DNA from: Caulobacteraceae bacterium
GTDB lineage: Bacteria; Pseudomonadota; Alphaproteobacteria; Caulobacterales; Caulobacteraceae
Length of the DNA stretch: 8,479 nt
Assembly: GCA_025351125.1 (NCBI GenBank)
Contig: JANXWN010000038.1
Location: 1 to 8,479, forward strand
Reading direction: 5' to 3'
The notes under the pieces are model-generated. The model was not told the origin of the DNA and did no database searches. It saw only the letters and a list, made by a program, of their open reading frames with translations. Positions 1-6,997 of the stretch are shown piece after piece. How positions within the stretch are numbered: position 1 is the stretch's first letter; each line of letters opens with the position of its first letter. Both the position numbers and the translations under genes were made by a program.

Positions 1-521
1 TCGCGCAGGATATCGTCGCGCACGAGAGAGGCCAGGATCGGTGTCCCTGCCATATCCGGCACCAGACCCCATTTGATCTCCAGCACGGCGAGACGGGCGT
101 CGGGAGCGATATAGCGCATGTCGGCGCCGAGCATGAGTTGAAAACCACCACCAAATGCGACGCCGTGCACGGCGGCGATGACCGGAACTGGGATCTCGCG
201 CCACACCCAGGCAACATATTGCGCGCGGTTGGCGATGCCGTGCGTGCGCGCGACCAGGCTGGATTGAGAGGCCGCCCCGTTCGATTGCGCGGCCGGCCCG
301 GCCGCCATCTGACCAAAATTTCCCATATCGAGGCCGGCGCAAAACGCGCGACCTTCGCCCGACAACACAACCGCCCGCAATCCCGGTTCGGTCTTCAACC
401 GCTCGCCCACCGCGACGAGAGCCTCGAACATGGCGTTGTCCAAAGCATTCATCTTGTCGATGCGGATCATTCGAACGTCTGCGACGCCGTTTTCGATGGT
501 AATCGCGATACGATCATTCAT
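1..521 (-). CDS. Crotonase-family enoyl-CoA hydratase, C-terminus off the left edge
   Basis: The reading frame is open from an ATG at 519-521 to the window edge, giving 173 N-terminal residues of a family usually about 260 long, so roughly a third is missing. GGGGAG lies a few bases before the ATG as ribosome binding site. Crotonase hallmarks are present: the first oxyanion-hole segment GRAFCAGLDM (about residues 57-66), then HGVAFGGGFQL (119-129), then LEIKWGLVPDMAGT (147-160). By family knowledge these form the CoA-thioester pocket for hydration of 2-enoyl-CoA in fatty-acid beta-oxidation. At the first catalytic Glu position of classical hydratases (GGGCE) this protein has Gln128. The second position keeps Glu148, and Asp156 follows. 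Gln at that site fits a known crotonase subgroup, so the exact reaction (hydratase, isomerase or other) is uncertain. It lies 22 bases downstream of the small membrane gene on the same strand and may share its transcript. Confidence 0.93.
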   Translation of the reverse strand, partial: MNDRIAITIENGVADVRMIRIDKMNALDNAMFEALVAVGERLKTEPGLRAVVLSGEGRAFCAGLDMGNFGQMAAGPAAQSNGAASQSSLVARTHGIANRAQYVAWVWREIPVPVIAAVHGVAFGGGFQLMLGADMRYIAPDARLAVLEIKWGLVPDMAGTPILASLVRDDILR

Positions 522-543
522 AGCCCGTCTCCCCGCCGTCTTT

Positions 544-750
544 TCAAGATTTCGATCCGCGCACCGCGCCGATCGTCAGAGCGGCTAGCACGCCGCCGGT
601 AAGCATGTACGGCAATGCGCCCGGCACCAAGATATGAAGGTTCAATCCGACCGCACAGACGCCGACCGTCGCCAACGCGGTGAGCGTAAGCCATAGATCG
701 GCGGCAAATATCTTCACCAGCAGAACAACGGTGGCGCGGATGACGCTCAT
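544..750 (-). CDS. Small two-helix membrane protein, 68 residues
   Basis: I do not recognise the family. The protein is almost wholly hydrophobic, with two likely membrane helices at about residues 17-36 and 39-62, a short Arg/Lys-containing N-terminus and a basic end (RGSKS). Its ATG overlaps the stop of the upstream membrane gene in the sequence ATGA (750-747). No Shine-Dalgarno sequence is visible in front of it, so translation probably depends on coupling to the upstream gene. That arrangement, and the 22-base gap to the crotonase gene, make it a credible gene rather than a chance frame. A role as accessory subunit or regulator of the upstream membrane protein is inferred from context only. 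The overlapping frame at 518-796 on the same strand lacks such features. Confidence 0.72.
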   Translation of the reverse strand: MSVIRATVVLLVKIFAADLWLTLTALATVGVCAVGLNLHILVPGALPYMLTGGVLAALTIGAVRGSKS

Positions 751-1496
751 ACGGACACCGGCGCACGCCTGGACCGAACCCAGGCCGACAGCGCAAGGCC
801 GGTCAGTAAAAACAACGCCACGAGCGCCGGTATCGCCAAATCACCGCCAACCCATGGCGCGCCTAATCCTTCGCAGCACCAAAATACGCCAAAGCCGGTC
901 AACAGGGCGCCAACCACGAATTTCAACGTGTTTTCCGGTATCCGCGACAGTGGCTTGCGCACGACGACGCCGATCGCCAACACAAGGATACACGCGGCGC
1001 CCGCTCCGACCGCCGCGGGAAGTAACAGGCCTGGTCTCGCGCCCAAAGCCAAAACGATGAAAACCACCTCTGTTCCTTCTAGCAGAACCGCCTTGAAAGC
1101 CGCTAAGGCCGCGACGCCGTCGGCCGCTCTGTCGGTGAGGGTCGGTGTTTGACGTAACGCCGCGGTTTCCGCCGCGAAGGTCGCCGCTTCGTCGTGCAAG
1201 GCAAGAGCGCCGCCGGCGCGCAGGATGGCTTTACGCAGCCAACCCAAGCCGAAAACCAACAGCAATATCCCGATAGCCAGTCGAAGGCCCGGCAAGGAAA
1301 TCTGCGCTAGAACGGGACCGAACAAAACCACCGCGATCGCCAAAACGACGAGAGCGGCGCCGGTTCCCAACAGTGCGGGGCGAAGGCCCCGCACCACGCT
1401 GACGGCCAAAACGATCGTAAATGCCTCGACGACTTCCACCGCCGAGGCCAGGAAGGCCGCCCCTACTGTAGGTGCGAATGTGTTGATGTTTGTCAT
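747..1496 (-). CDS. FTR1-like/COG4280-type multipass membrane protein with internal duplication
   Basis: The product is a 249-residue polytopic inner-membrane protein with about six or seven hydrophobic segments. It consists of two related halves. The first runs EVVEAFTIVLAV (residues 21-32), a GTGAALVVLAIAVV stretch, then an LLLVFGLGW segment. The second runs LEGTEVVFIVLALG (139-152), a GAGAACILVLAIGVV stretch, then LLTGFGVFW. Each half opens with a membrane helix holding an E-x-x-E pair (Glu21/Glu24 and Glu140/Glu143). This resembles the REGLE motif of FTR1-type iron permeases, where the acidic residues bind metal. I recall similar proteins as uncharacterised COG4280, but could not search. 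Metal or cation transport is therefore an inference. The ATG at 1496 is preferred over an in-frame TTG at 1505, which has no ribosome binding site. Only a weak GGGG precedes the ATG. It leads the minus-strand cluster and is divergent from the propeller gene. Confidence 0.85.
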   Translation of the reverse strand: MTNINTFAPTVGAAFLASAVEVVEAFTIVLAVSVVRGLRPALLGTGAALVVLAIAVVLFGPVLAQISLPGLRLAIGILLLVFGLGWLRKAILRAGGALALHDEAATFAAETAALRQTPTLTDRAADGVAALAAFKAVLLEGTEVVFIVLALGARPGLLLPAAVGAGAACILVLAIGVVVRKPLSRIPENTLKFVVGALLTGFGVFWCCEGLGAPWVGGDLAIPALVALFLLTGLALSAWVRSRRAPVSV

Positions 1497-1637
1497 ACGC
1501 CCCAATTAAGCTCAAGACTGCACGGAAGCAAAGCGATCGCAAGATGCGCACAACCATCACACAGCCGTCACGGTCTTGCGCGACAAAGCGATCTAACCGG
1601 TCGGCCGAGCCGTCCGACCCAATCCAAGGAATGCTCG
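1497..1637. promoter_or_regulatory. Divergent intergenic region with a 10-bp direct repeat and 5' hairpin
   Basis: These 141 bases separate two divergent transcription units and must hold both promoters. CAAAGCGATC occurs twice in direct orientation (1529-1538 and 1584-1593), 55 bases apart. Each copy lies beside one arm of an inverted pair, CGCAAGA next to the first and TCTTGCG next to the second. Such paired repeats could bind a regulator, but this is inferred. A 6-bp stem, GGTCGG (1599-1604) with CCGACC (1614-1619), lies just before the ribosome binding site of the propeller gene. I find no convincing -35/-10 pair on either strand. Confidence 0.4.
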
Positions 1638-2666
1638 ATGAATAAAATTTCCACCTTAAGCCTCTTCTCCGTCCTGACCTTCGCCTTAGGCTTCACCACC
1701 GCCTGCGGGCAGGCGGCGCCCGGGGCGTCAAGGTTGAGCGTAGTGGATCGGATCGGCGGGCCAGACGGTGGCTGGGATTATGCAAGTTTCGATTCGGCGC
1801 GACGGCGGGTTTATGTCGCTCACGGATCGAGCGTTATGATGATTGAAGCGGACACCGGGAAGGTGACGGCGAATTTCGCCGCCGGAACCCATCTGCATTC
1901 CGTTCTGACAATTCCCGGCAGTGATCGGCTTTTGACAACCAACAGCGGCGATGACAGCGCCCGCCTGCTGAACGCCGCGGACGGAGCTTTGATCGCCTCG
2001 GTGCCGACCGCCAAAGACCCGGACGCAGCGATATATGATCCGTCGTCGGGGTTGGTCTTGGTCATGGGCGGCGACAGCGGCACGATCACCTTTGTCGATG
2101 TCAAGGCGGCGAAGGCCGTCGGCACGCTCGTCGTCGGCGGCGCGTTGGAGTTTCCGGCTCTCGACGGGACGGGCAAATTGTTCGTCAATGTCGAAACAAA
2201 AAACGAGATTGCGGTGATCGATTTGGCGACCCGCGCGGTGACGACCCGCTATCCATTGGCCGGCTGCGTGGCCCCGACGGGATTGGCCTATGTCCAGGGC
2301 GGACGGTTGGTGTCGGCTTGCGCCAACGGCGTCGCGAAAATCCTCGATGCGGCTTCCGGCAAGGACTTGGCCACGTTGAAAATTGGCGCGCGGCCCGATG
2401 CCGTTCTCTATGACGCCACCCGTGGCCTCGCTTATGTCCCCTCGGGCATGACCGGAACCATGGCGGTCATCGCCTTGTCGGGCCCGCGCGACAACAGCGT
2501 GATCGACAGCGTTGTGACGCAAGTAGGCGCGCGCACCGGCGCCGTCGATGAAAAGACCGGCCGCATATATCTGCCGGCGGCTCAATACGTCCTGCCAGTC
2601 CCGCAAGGACAACGCCCGACGACCAAGCCGGGGACATTTCAGGTCTTGGTGCTTGATCGCCGATAA
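1638..2666 (+). CDS. YncE/YVTN-type beta-propeller protein, exported or lipoprotein
   Basis: This 342-residue protein starts at an ATG preceded by AAGGA with a 7-base spacer. The N-terminus is a signal peptide: basic Asn-Lys, a hydrophobic stretch to about residue 19, then TTAC with Cys23. That is a lipobox-like site, although Thr at -3 is atypical, so cleavage by signal peptidase I is an alternative. The remainder is made of repeating beta-blades typical of YncE/YVTN proteins. Each has a small residue/Asp pattern, an R-V-Y-V-A or L-x-V-type strand and a closing 'I-D-x-A-T/S-G-K' turn, for example RRRVYVAH, VIDLATRAV, ILDAASGKD, RPDAVLYD and GRIYLPA. Six or seven blades fit the length. Such proteins are periplasmic or surface binding scaffolds. 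The ligand is unknown, and I see no catalytic motif. The acyl-CoA synthetase gene follows after 42 bases, so co-transcription is possible. Confidence 0.88.
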   Translation: MNKISTLSLFSVLTFALGFTTACGQAAPGASRLSVVDRIGGPDGGWDYASFDSARRRVYVAHGSSVMMIEADTGKVTANFAAGTHLHSVLTIPGSDRLLTTNSGDDSARLLNAADGALIASVPTAKDPDAAIYDPSSGLVLVMGGDSGTITFVDVKAAKAVGTLVVGGALEFPALDGTGKLFVNVETKNEIAVIDLATRAVTTRYPLAGCVAPTGLAYVQGGRLVSACANGVAKILDAASGKDLATLKIGARPDAVLYDATRGLAYVPSGMTGTMAVIALSGPRDNSVIDSVVTQVGARTGAVDEKTGRIYLPAAQYVLPVPQGQRPTTKPGTFQVLVLDRR

Positions 2667-2708
2667 GGCTCGCTTAAGGTTGCCCTTCGATTTTGCGGGA
2701 GGGACTTG

Positions 2709-4274
2709 ATGTCTGAAGTCGGGGCGATCACGTATTTGGCCGACATTCCGCGCGTCCAGGCCGTCGCGCGCGGCGCTGCCGTGGCCGTCGCGTTCGAGGG
2801 TCACACGACGACCTTCGCGCAACTCGACGCCCGGTCCGACAGGCTGGCGGACGCATTGCGGGCCGTAGGGGCGGGCCCCGGGTCGCGTGTCGCGGTGCTC
2901 AGTAAAAACCACGATTCTTGGTACGAGCTGATGTTCGGGGCGGCTAAGGCGCGCGCCTGTTTGGCGCCTATCAATTGCCGCCTCGCGCCACCGGAAATCG
3001 CTTATATTCTGCAAGACGCGGCGCCGACGGTGCTGTTCGTCGGCGCCGATTTTCTGGTCTTGGCGCGGTCCGTCGCGGCGACGTTGGACAACCCGCCGAT
3101 CTTGGTGGCCCTCTACGGCGACCATTCGGATTTTGCCCACTATGAGACCTGGCGAGACGGTGCGCCGAAAGCGAAGACGCCAATTAGCCCGCAAGACGAC
3201 GACGATCTCTTGCAACTTTATACCTCGGGCACCACCGGGCGTCCCAAGGGCGTCGTGCTCAGCAACCGCAATTATCGTAGTTTCTTAGGTGAGATTCCGC
3301 AGGTGGATGGCTTTAGTTATGCGCCTGAAGAAACGGTGATGATCGTCATGCCGCTGTTCCATGTGGCCGGCACGAATGTCAGCTTTGCGGCGCTCGCGCA
3401 GGGTTCCAGCGTCGCTCTAGTCGCCGATTTCAATCCCGCGGCGGCGTTAGAGATGATGGTGAACGATCGGATCGCCCACGCCTTTCTCGCCCCCGCGATG
3501 ATCTTGATGATGCTGCAATCGCCGGGTGCGGGCGCGCTTAAATTCCCTTTTTTGCGGACTATTTCCTATGGCGCCGCGCCCATTTCAGAGGATGTATTGT
3601 CGCGCGCCCAGGCAACCTTCGGCTGCGGTTTCGTGCAGTTTTACGGCATGACCGAGTCCGTCGGAGCCGGGACGTATTTGTCGCCCGCCGCCCACGCTTT
3701 GCCCGGAAAGCTCACCTCGTGCGGACGCGCGTGGCCGGGAATGCAGGTCAAAGTCGTCGATCCAGCGGGGGCGGAGGTCGACGACGGCGTGATCGGTGAA
3801 ATCGTTTCCAAAGGCGAAATGGTCATGAAGGGGTATTGGAACAATCCGTCCGCGACGGCGGAAACCGTGGTCGACGGTTGGCTGCATACCGGTGACGCTG
3901 GTCTGCGCGACGCCGATGGCTTCTTCTATATTCACGACCGGATGAAGGACATGATCGTCAGCGGTGGAGAGAACGTCTATCCGGCCGAGGTCGAAAACGC
4001 GATTCACGGCTGCCCAGGCGTCGCCGACGTCGCGGTGATTAGCGTGCCGTCCGAGCGGTGGGGCGAAGAGGTCAAGGCCATTATCGTGGCCATGCCAGGC
4101 ACCGCGCCGACTGAAGAGGCCGTCATCGCTTGGGCTCGCGCCCATATCGCCGCTTTCAAGGCCCCCAAGTCGATCGCCTTTATTGATGTCTTGCCGCGCA
4201 ACGCCTCGGGCAAGATCCTCCGCCGCGAACTGCGCGCGCCGTATTGGGCGGGCCGAGAGCGGGCTGTAGGGTAG
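2709..4274 (+). CDS. Acyl-CoA synthetase (AMP-binding, ANL superfamily)
   Basis: The enzyme activates a carboxylic acid, probably a fatty acid, with ATP to an acyl-adenylate and then transfers it to CoA. At 521 residues it has normal family length. Motifs in order are the phosphate loop YTSGTTGRPKG (171-181), the adenine-binding YGMTES (312-317), GWLHTGD with ATP-ribose-binding Asp396, the hinge DRMKDMIVSGGENVYP (410-425), and the C-terminal PRNASGK with the adenylation Lys502. All key residues are present, so it should be active. Chain-length preference cannot be read from the sequence, and 'long-chain' is only the commonest annotation for this layout. ATG at 2709 is chosen over TTG at 2706 because GGGAGGG (2697-2703) is then correctly spaced. 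After the stop, a weak GCCC/GGGC stem (4276-4291) is followed at a distance by six T residues, a doubtful terminator. Acyl-CoA made here could feed the crotonase encoded at the left edge. Confidence 0.96.
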   Translation: MSEVGAITYLADIPRVQAVARGAAVAVAFEGHTTTFAQLDARSDRLADALRAVGAGPGSRVAVLSKNHDSWYELMFGAAKARACLAPINCRLAPPEIAYILQDAAPTVLFVGADFLVLARSVAATLDNPPILVALYGDHSDFAHYETWRDGAPKAKTPISPQDDDDLLQLYTSGTTGRPKGVVLSNRNYRSFLGEIPQVDGFSYAPEETVMIVMPLFHVAGTNVSFAALAQGSSVALVADFNPAAALEMMVNDRIAHAFLAPAMILMMLQSPGAGALKFPFLRTISYGAAPISEDVLSRAQATFGCGFVQFYGMTESVGAGTYLSPAAHALPGKLTSCGRAWPGMQVKVVDPAGAEVDDGVIGEIVSKGEMVMKGYWNNPSATAETVVDGWLHTGDAGLRDADGFFYIHDRMKDMIVSGGENVYPAEVENAIHGCPGVADVAVISVPSERWGEEVKAIIVAMPGTAPTEEAVIAWARAHIAAFKAPKSIAFIDVLPRNASGKILRRELRAPYWAGRERAVG

Positions 4275-4366
4275 GGCCCAGTCCACCGGGCGAATGATTT
4301 TTTGGTCACGAACCGCGCGAACGACTTGCACCACCGATCACCCTGTTAAGGGCGCGTGGCGCACCC

Positions 4367-4395
4367 TTGCCATGTCGCCCGGTTTCCCCTCTAAC
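4367..4395 (+). promoter_or_regulatory. Sigma-70-type promoter of tRNA-Leu
   Basis: TTGCCA (4367-4372) matches five of six -35 consensus bases. After exactly 17 bases, TCTAAC (4390-4395) matches four of six -10 bases. The expected start at about 4402 is only a few bases before the tRNA 5' end at 4405. The stretch between the -10 and the start is C/G-rich, a discriminator type known from stringently controlled stable RNA genes. Stringent control here is an inference. Confidence 0.6.
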
Positions 4396-4404
4396 CACCC
4401 GCGC

Positions 4405-4489
4405 GCGGATGTGGCGGAATTGGTAGACGCACTGGTTTTAGGTACCAGCGCCGTGAGGCGTGGAGGTTCGAGTCCTCTCATCCGCACCA
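4405..4489 (+). tRNA. tRNA-Leu (anticodon UAG)
   Basis: The gene is 85 bases with an encoded CCA. The acceptor stem pairs GCGGATG (4405-4411) with CATCCGC (4479-4485), followed by discriminator A and CCA. The D arm contains the usual AATTGGTAGACGC. The anticodon stem CTGGT/ACCAG encloses the loop TTTAGGT with anticodon TAG, which reads CUA and, by wobble, other CUN leucine codons. A long variable arm (CGCC-GTGA-GGCG) marks a class II tRNA, and the T arm carries GGTTCGAGTCC. No intron or mismatch in the stems is seen. Confidence 0.98.
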
Positions 4490-4564
4490 TTCCCTTAACC
4501 TTGCGTTGCGTGGGGCTTGAGAGGGCCGGGGCGCCGTGACATAAGGCCCCCCTGCTTTCGCGCC

Positions 4565-4594
4565 GCCGGCCAGGACAGGTCTTGGCGGCTTTTT
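4565..4594 (+). terminator. Intrinsic terminator between tRNA-Leu and tig
   Basis: An 8-bp inverted repeat GCCAGGAC (4569-4576) with GTCTTGGC (4579-4586), one pair being G-T, is extended by GCC/GGC across a single bulged G. It is followed at once by TTTTT (4590-4594). This is a classical Rho-independent terminator. It lies about 75 bases after the tRNA and about 50 bases before tig, so it should end the tRNA transcript. It implies that tig has its own promoter in the short remaining stretch; no clear -35/-10 pair is visible there. Confidence 0.8.
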
Positions 4595-4642
4595 GTTTCG
4601 GCGCGAGCGTCGGCTTGAGCCTCGAAATCTTAGGATATGACG

Positions 4643-6157
4643 ATGCAAGTTGTAGAGAAACTGAACGAAGGCTTGAGCCGCAGCTATGGGGTCATGGTGC
4701 CGGCGACGGAACTTGGCGCGGCCCTCGAGGCGCGGATCGCCGAAATATCGCCGACCTTGACATTGAAGGGTTTTCGTCCGGGCAAGGTGCCCGCCGCTCA
4801 CGTCCGCCGGCTCTACGGCAAGGGCCTGATGAGCGAAGTGATCGATAAAACGATCAATGAAACGTCACAAAAAATCCTAGCCGACAACCAATTGCGCGTG
4901 GCCTCGCCACCCGATTTTAAGCCGGTTTCTGATATGGAGCAGGTGTTGGGCGGCAAAATTGATCTGTCTTATGATCTCGAGGTTGAGATCATGCCTGATT
5001 TTGAGCCGATGGATGTTTCCACGCTCAAACTGACCCGTCCGGTTTACAAGGCCGAAACGGCGGAGCTGGATGACGCCCTAGCCGAAATTGTCACCGCCAA
5101 CCGCACCTATGAGCCGCGCGGCGGTAAGTCGCCCAAGGCCCAGGACGGCGACCAGTTATTGATTGATTTTCTTGGTCAAATAGACGGCGTGGCCTTTGAG
5201 GGCGGGACGGCGCAAGACACGGAGATCGTGTTGGGCGCCGGGCGCTTTATTCCCGGCTTCGAGGAGCAGTTGGTCGGCGTCGCCGCCGGCAAGGATGTAA
5301 CGGTCAATGTCATTTTTCCCGGCGACTACAGCGCCGAAAACTTGGCGGGTAAGGCGGCGGTGTTCGCTGTCAAGGTGAAGGAAGTCCGTGCCGCCAAGGC
5401 CGCCACCGCCGACGATGCTTTGGCCGCACAACTTGGTTTTTCGGATTTGGCGGCCCTCAAGGACGCAATTCGCGCCAACGTCGAGCGCCAATATGAACAG
5501 GCGTCGCGGTTCAAATTGAAGCGCGCCTTGTTGGACGCGCTGGACGGCCGGCACGACATTCCCTTGCCCGCACGCATGGTCGAGGCCGAATTTACCGGCA
5601 TTTGGCAGCAGGTCGAAAAGGACAAGGCCGGAGGCGAGGAGTCTCCCGAGGACGCCGGCAAGTCGGAAGACGATTTACGAAAGGAATATCGCAAGATCGC
5701 CGAACGGCGCGTGCGTCTCGGTCTCGTCCTGGCGGAAATCGGTCGGCGCGACAATGTTCTCGTCACCGAGGCCGAACTCGGCGCCGCGATGCGCGAAGAG
5801 GCGATGAAATATGGCGGACAAGCCCAGCAAATCTTTGATCTTATGCGGCAAAACGCGAACATCCAAAACCAAATGCGAGCCCCCTTGTATGAAGAAAAGG
5901 TCGTTGATTTGATCATCGGTCGGGCGACGGTCGCGGATAAGGCCGTTTCCAAAGATGAATTGTTGCAAGACGACGATATGCCGGAAGGCTACGGCGCCGA
6001 CGACGCGCCGGTCAAACCGAAGGCGGGGGCTAAGAAGGCTAAGGCGCCGGCGAAAGCGCCCGCGGAAAAAGCCGTTGCGTCGGCCACTAAACCCGCCGTC
6101 GAAAAACTTCCGAAAACCAAGGCGGCGGCCAAACCCAAAGCGGCGAAGGCGCCGTAA
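4643..6157 (+). CDS. tig: Trigger factor, ribosome-associated chaperone and peptidyl-prolyl isomerase
   Basis: The protein binds the ribosome at the exit tunnel and holds nascent chains during folding. The N-terminal domain carries the ribosome-binding signature GFRPGKVP at residues 43-50, the same numbers as in E. coli when translation starts at the ATG at 4643. That start also has AGGA seven bases upstream. The ATG at 4637, two codons earlier, lies only one base after the same AGGA and is less likely. The FKBP-like PPIase domain spans about 160-250 ([21 protein letters not shown]). The helical C-terminal chaperone domain follows, to about 450. The last 47 residues (458-504) are a low-complexity Lys/Ala/Pro tail that makes the protein about 70 residues longer than the E. 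coli one; similar tails occur in alphaproteobacteria. The gene precedes clpP by 204 bases. No convincing terminator follows: the GCGC stem near the stop is only 4 bp. Confidence 0.98.
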   Translation: MQVVEKLNEGLSRSYGVMVPATELGAALEARIAEISPTLTLKGFRPGKVPAAHVRRLYGKGLMSEVIDKTINETSQKILADNQLRVASPPDFKPVSDMEQVLGGKIDLSYDLEVEIMPDFEPMDVSTLKLTRPVYKAETAELDDALAEIVTANRTYEPRGGKSPKAQDGDQLLIDFLGQIDGVAFEGGTAQDTEIVLGAGRFIPGFEEQLVGVAAGKDVTVNVIFPGDYSAENLAGKAAVFAVKVKEVRAAKAATADDALAAQLGFSDLAALKDAIRANVERQYEQASRFKLKRALLDALDGRHDIPLPARMVEAEFTGIWQQVEKDKAGGEESPEDAGKSEDDLRKEYRKIAERRVRLGLVLAEIGRRDNVLVTEAELGAAMREEAMKYGGQAQQIFDLMRQNANIQNQMRAPLYEEKVVDLIIGRATVADKAVSKDELLQDDDMPEGYGADDAPVKPKAGAKKAKAPAKAPAEKAVASATKPAVEKLPKTKAAAKPKAAKAP

Positions 6158-6262
6158 CAGCGCGGGATTTTTCCTCTCGTTTGCCTAGGAGGTCGAAGCC
6201 AAGGTTCAGCGCAGTCCGGGGTGGGTCCTTGGGGCCCGCTTAACAGTCCAACCCGCTTCCTT

Positions 6263-6302
6263 CGCAAGTCGCCCTCGCCGGCAGAGGGGAGGGCGACTCG
6301 CG
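6263..6302. repeat. Strong hairpin between tig and clpP, REP-like
   Basis: AGTCGCCCTC (6267-6276) and GAGGGCGACT (6289-6298) form a perfect 10-bp stem around a 12-base purine-rich loop. Beyond an A-C mismatch, three further pairs (CGC 6263-6265 with GCG 6300-6302) continue the stem. No T-tract follows, so it is not a standard intrinsic terminator. The composition (CCCTC...GAGGG) resembles dispersed extragenic palindromes of proteobacteria. It could alternatively stabilise the 3' end of tig mRNA or attenuate read-through into clpP. Confidence 0.65.
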
Positions 6303-6306
6303 ACCC

Positions 6307-6335
6307 TTGCAACCGCCCTGGCGCGAGGCGATATC
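6307..6335 (+). promoter_or_regulatory. Possible promoter of clpP
   Basis: TTGCAA (6307-6312) is followed after 17 bases by GATATC (6330-6335). The -35 resembles the consensus but the -10 matches only three of six bases. Transcription would begin near 6342, about 20 bases before the preferred clpP start at 6362 and too close to the alternative ATG at 6347 for a ribosome binding site. This is a weak candidate, given for its position immediately after the hairpin. Confidence 0.3.
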
Positions 6336-6361
6336 AGAAGCCTCAAATGAAAGGCCCCTTC

Positions 6362-6997
6362 ATGTATGATTCCCATCCCACCTCCCTCAATCTCGTGCCG
6401 ATGGTGGTCGAGCAGTCGAGTCGCGGCGAGCGCGCCTTCGATATCTTCTCGCGCCTGCTGCGTGAGCGGGTGATTTTTCTCAACGGCCCGGTCGAAGACG
6501 GCATGTCAGCGCTGATTTGCGCCCAATTGCTTTATCTGGAATCGGAATTCCCAAAGAAGCAAATCGATATGTACATCAATTCGCCCGGCGGCGTGGTGAC
6601 TTCGGGACTGGCGATCTACGATACCATGCAATACATCCGCTGCCCTGTGGCGACGACCTGTATGGGCATGGCCGCCTCGATGGGCTCGTTTCTGCTCATG
6701 GCCGGTGAACCGGGTTTGCGGGTCGCCCTCCCCAACGCTCGAATTATGTTGCACCAGCCGTCCGGCGGATTTCAGGGCAAAGCCTCTGATATCGAGCGTC
6801 ATGCCGAAGACATCATCAAAACTAAGCGACGCTTGAACGAAATATACGCCAAGCATTGCGGACGGACCTACGACGAGGTCGAGAAAACCCTTGATCGGGA
6901 CCATTTCATGAATGCCGAAGAAGCCAAAGCGTGGGGAATCGTGGATCAAATCCACGACACCCGCGCGGCCTCGGAAGCGGCGGCGGCTTCGTCTTAA
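6362..6997 (+). CDS. clpP: ATP-dependent Clp protease proteolytic subunit
   Basis: ClpP forms the tetradecameric serine-protease chamber that, with ClpX or ClpA, degrades tagged, misfolded and regulatory proteins in the cytoplasm. The 211-residue product has the catalytic triad Ser106 (GMAASMGS), His131 (MLHQPSGG) and Asp180 (LDRDHF), plus the substrate-binding YINSPGG segment (71-77). The ATG at 6362 is chosen because GAAAGG (6349-6354) lies seven bases ahead and the protein then begins [18 protein letters not shown], as ClpP proteins of this group do. An in-frame ATG at 6347 has no ribosome binding site, and the frame upstream to 6221 has no family resemblance. The final dozen residues are Ala/Ser-rich and variable. 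Its stop codon overlaps the stop of a convergent gene by two bases, so no terminator fits between them. Confidence 0.98.
   Translation: MYDSHPTSLNLVPMVVEQSSRGERAFDIFSRLLRERVIFLNGPVEDGMSALICAQLLYLESEFPKKQIDMYINSPGGVVTSGLAIYDTMQYIRCPVATTCMGMAASMGSFLLMAGEPGLRVALPNARIMLHQPSGGFQGKASDIERHAEDIIKTKRRLNEIYAKHCGRTYDEVEKTLDRDHFMNAEEAKAWGIVDQIHDTRAASEAAAASS

Noticed and set aside
138..602. 154-residue open frame on the plus strand
   Set aside because: It is antisense to the crotonase gene, whose motifs are unmistakable.
1728..3215. 495-residue open frame on the minus strand
   Set aside because: It lies antisense to the propeller and synthetase genes, is Arg/Asp/His-rich without domain motifs, and is explained by their GC-rich codon use.
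3585..4334. 249-residue minus-strand frame over the synthetase
   Set aside because: It is antisense to the conserved C-terminal half of the acyl-CoA synthetase and shows no family motif.
4294..4539. 81-residue plus-strand frame
   Set aside because: It runs straight through the tRNA-Leu gene and its promoter.
6146..6177. Possible terminator after tig
   Set aside because: The stem is only GCGC/GCGC with a 7-base loop, too weak despite a following T-run.
5955..6188. 77-residue Arg-rich plus-strand frame
   Set aside because: It is the +1 reading of the Lys/Ala/Pro tail of trigger factor.
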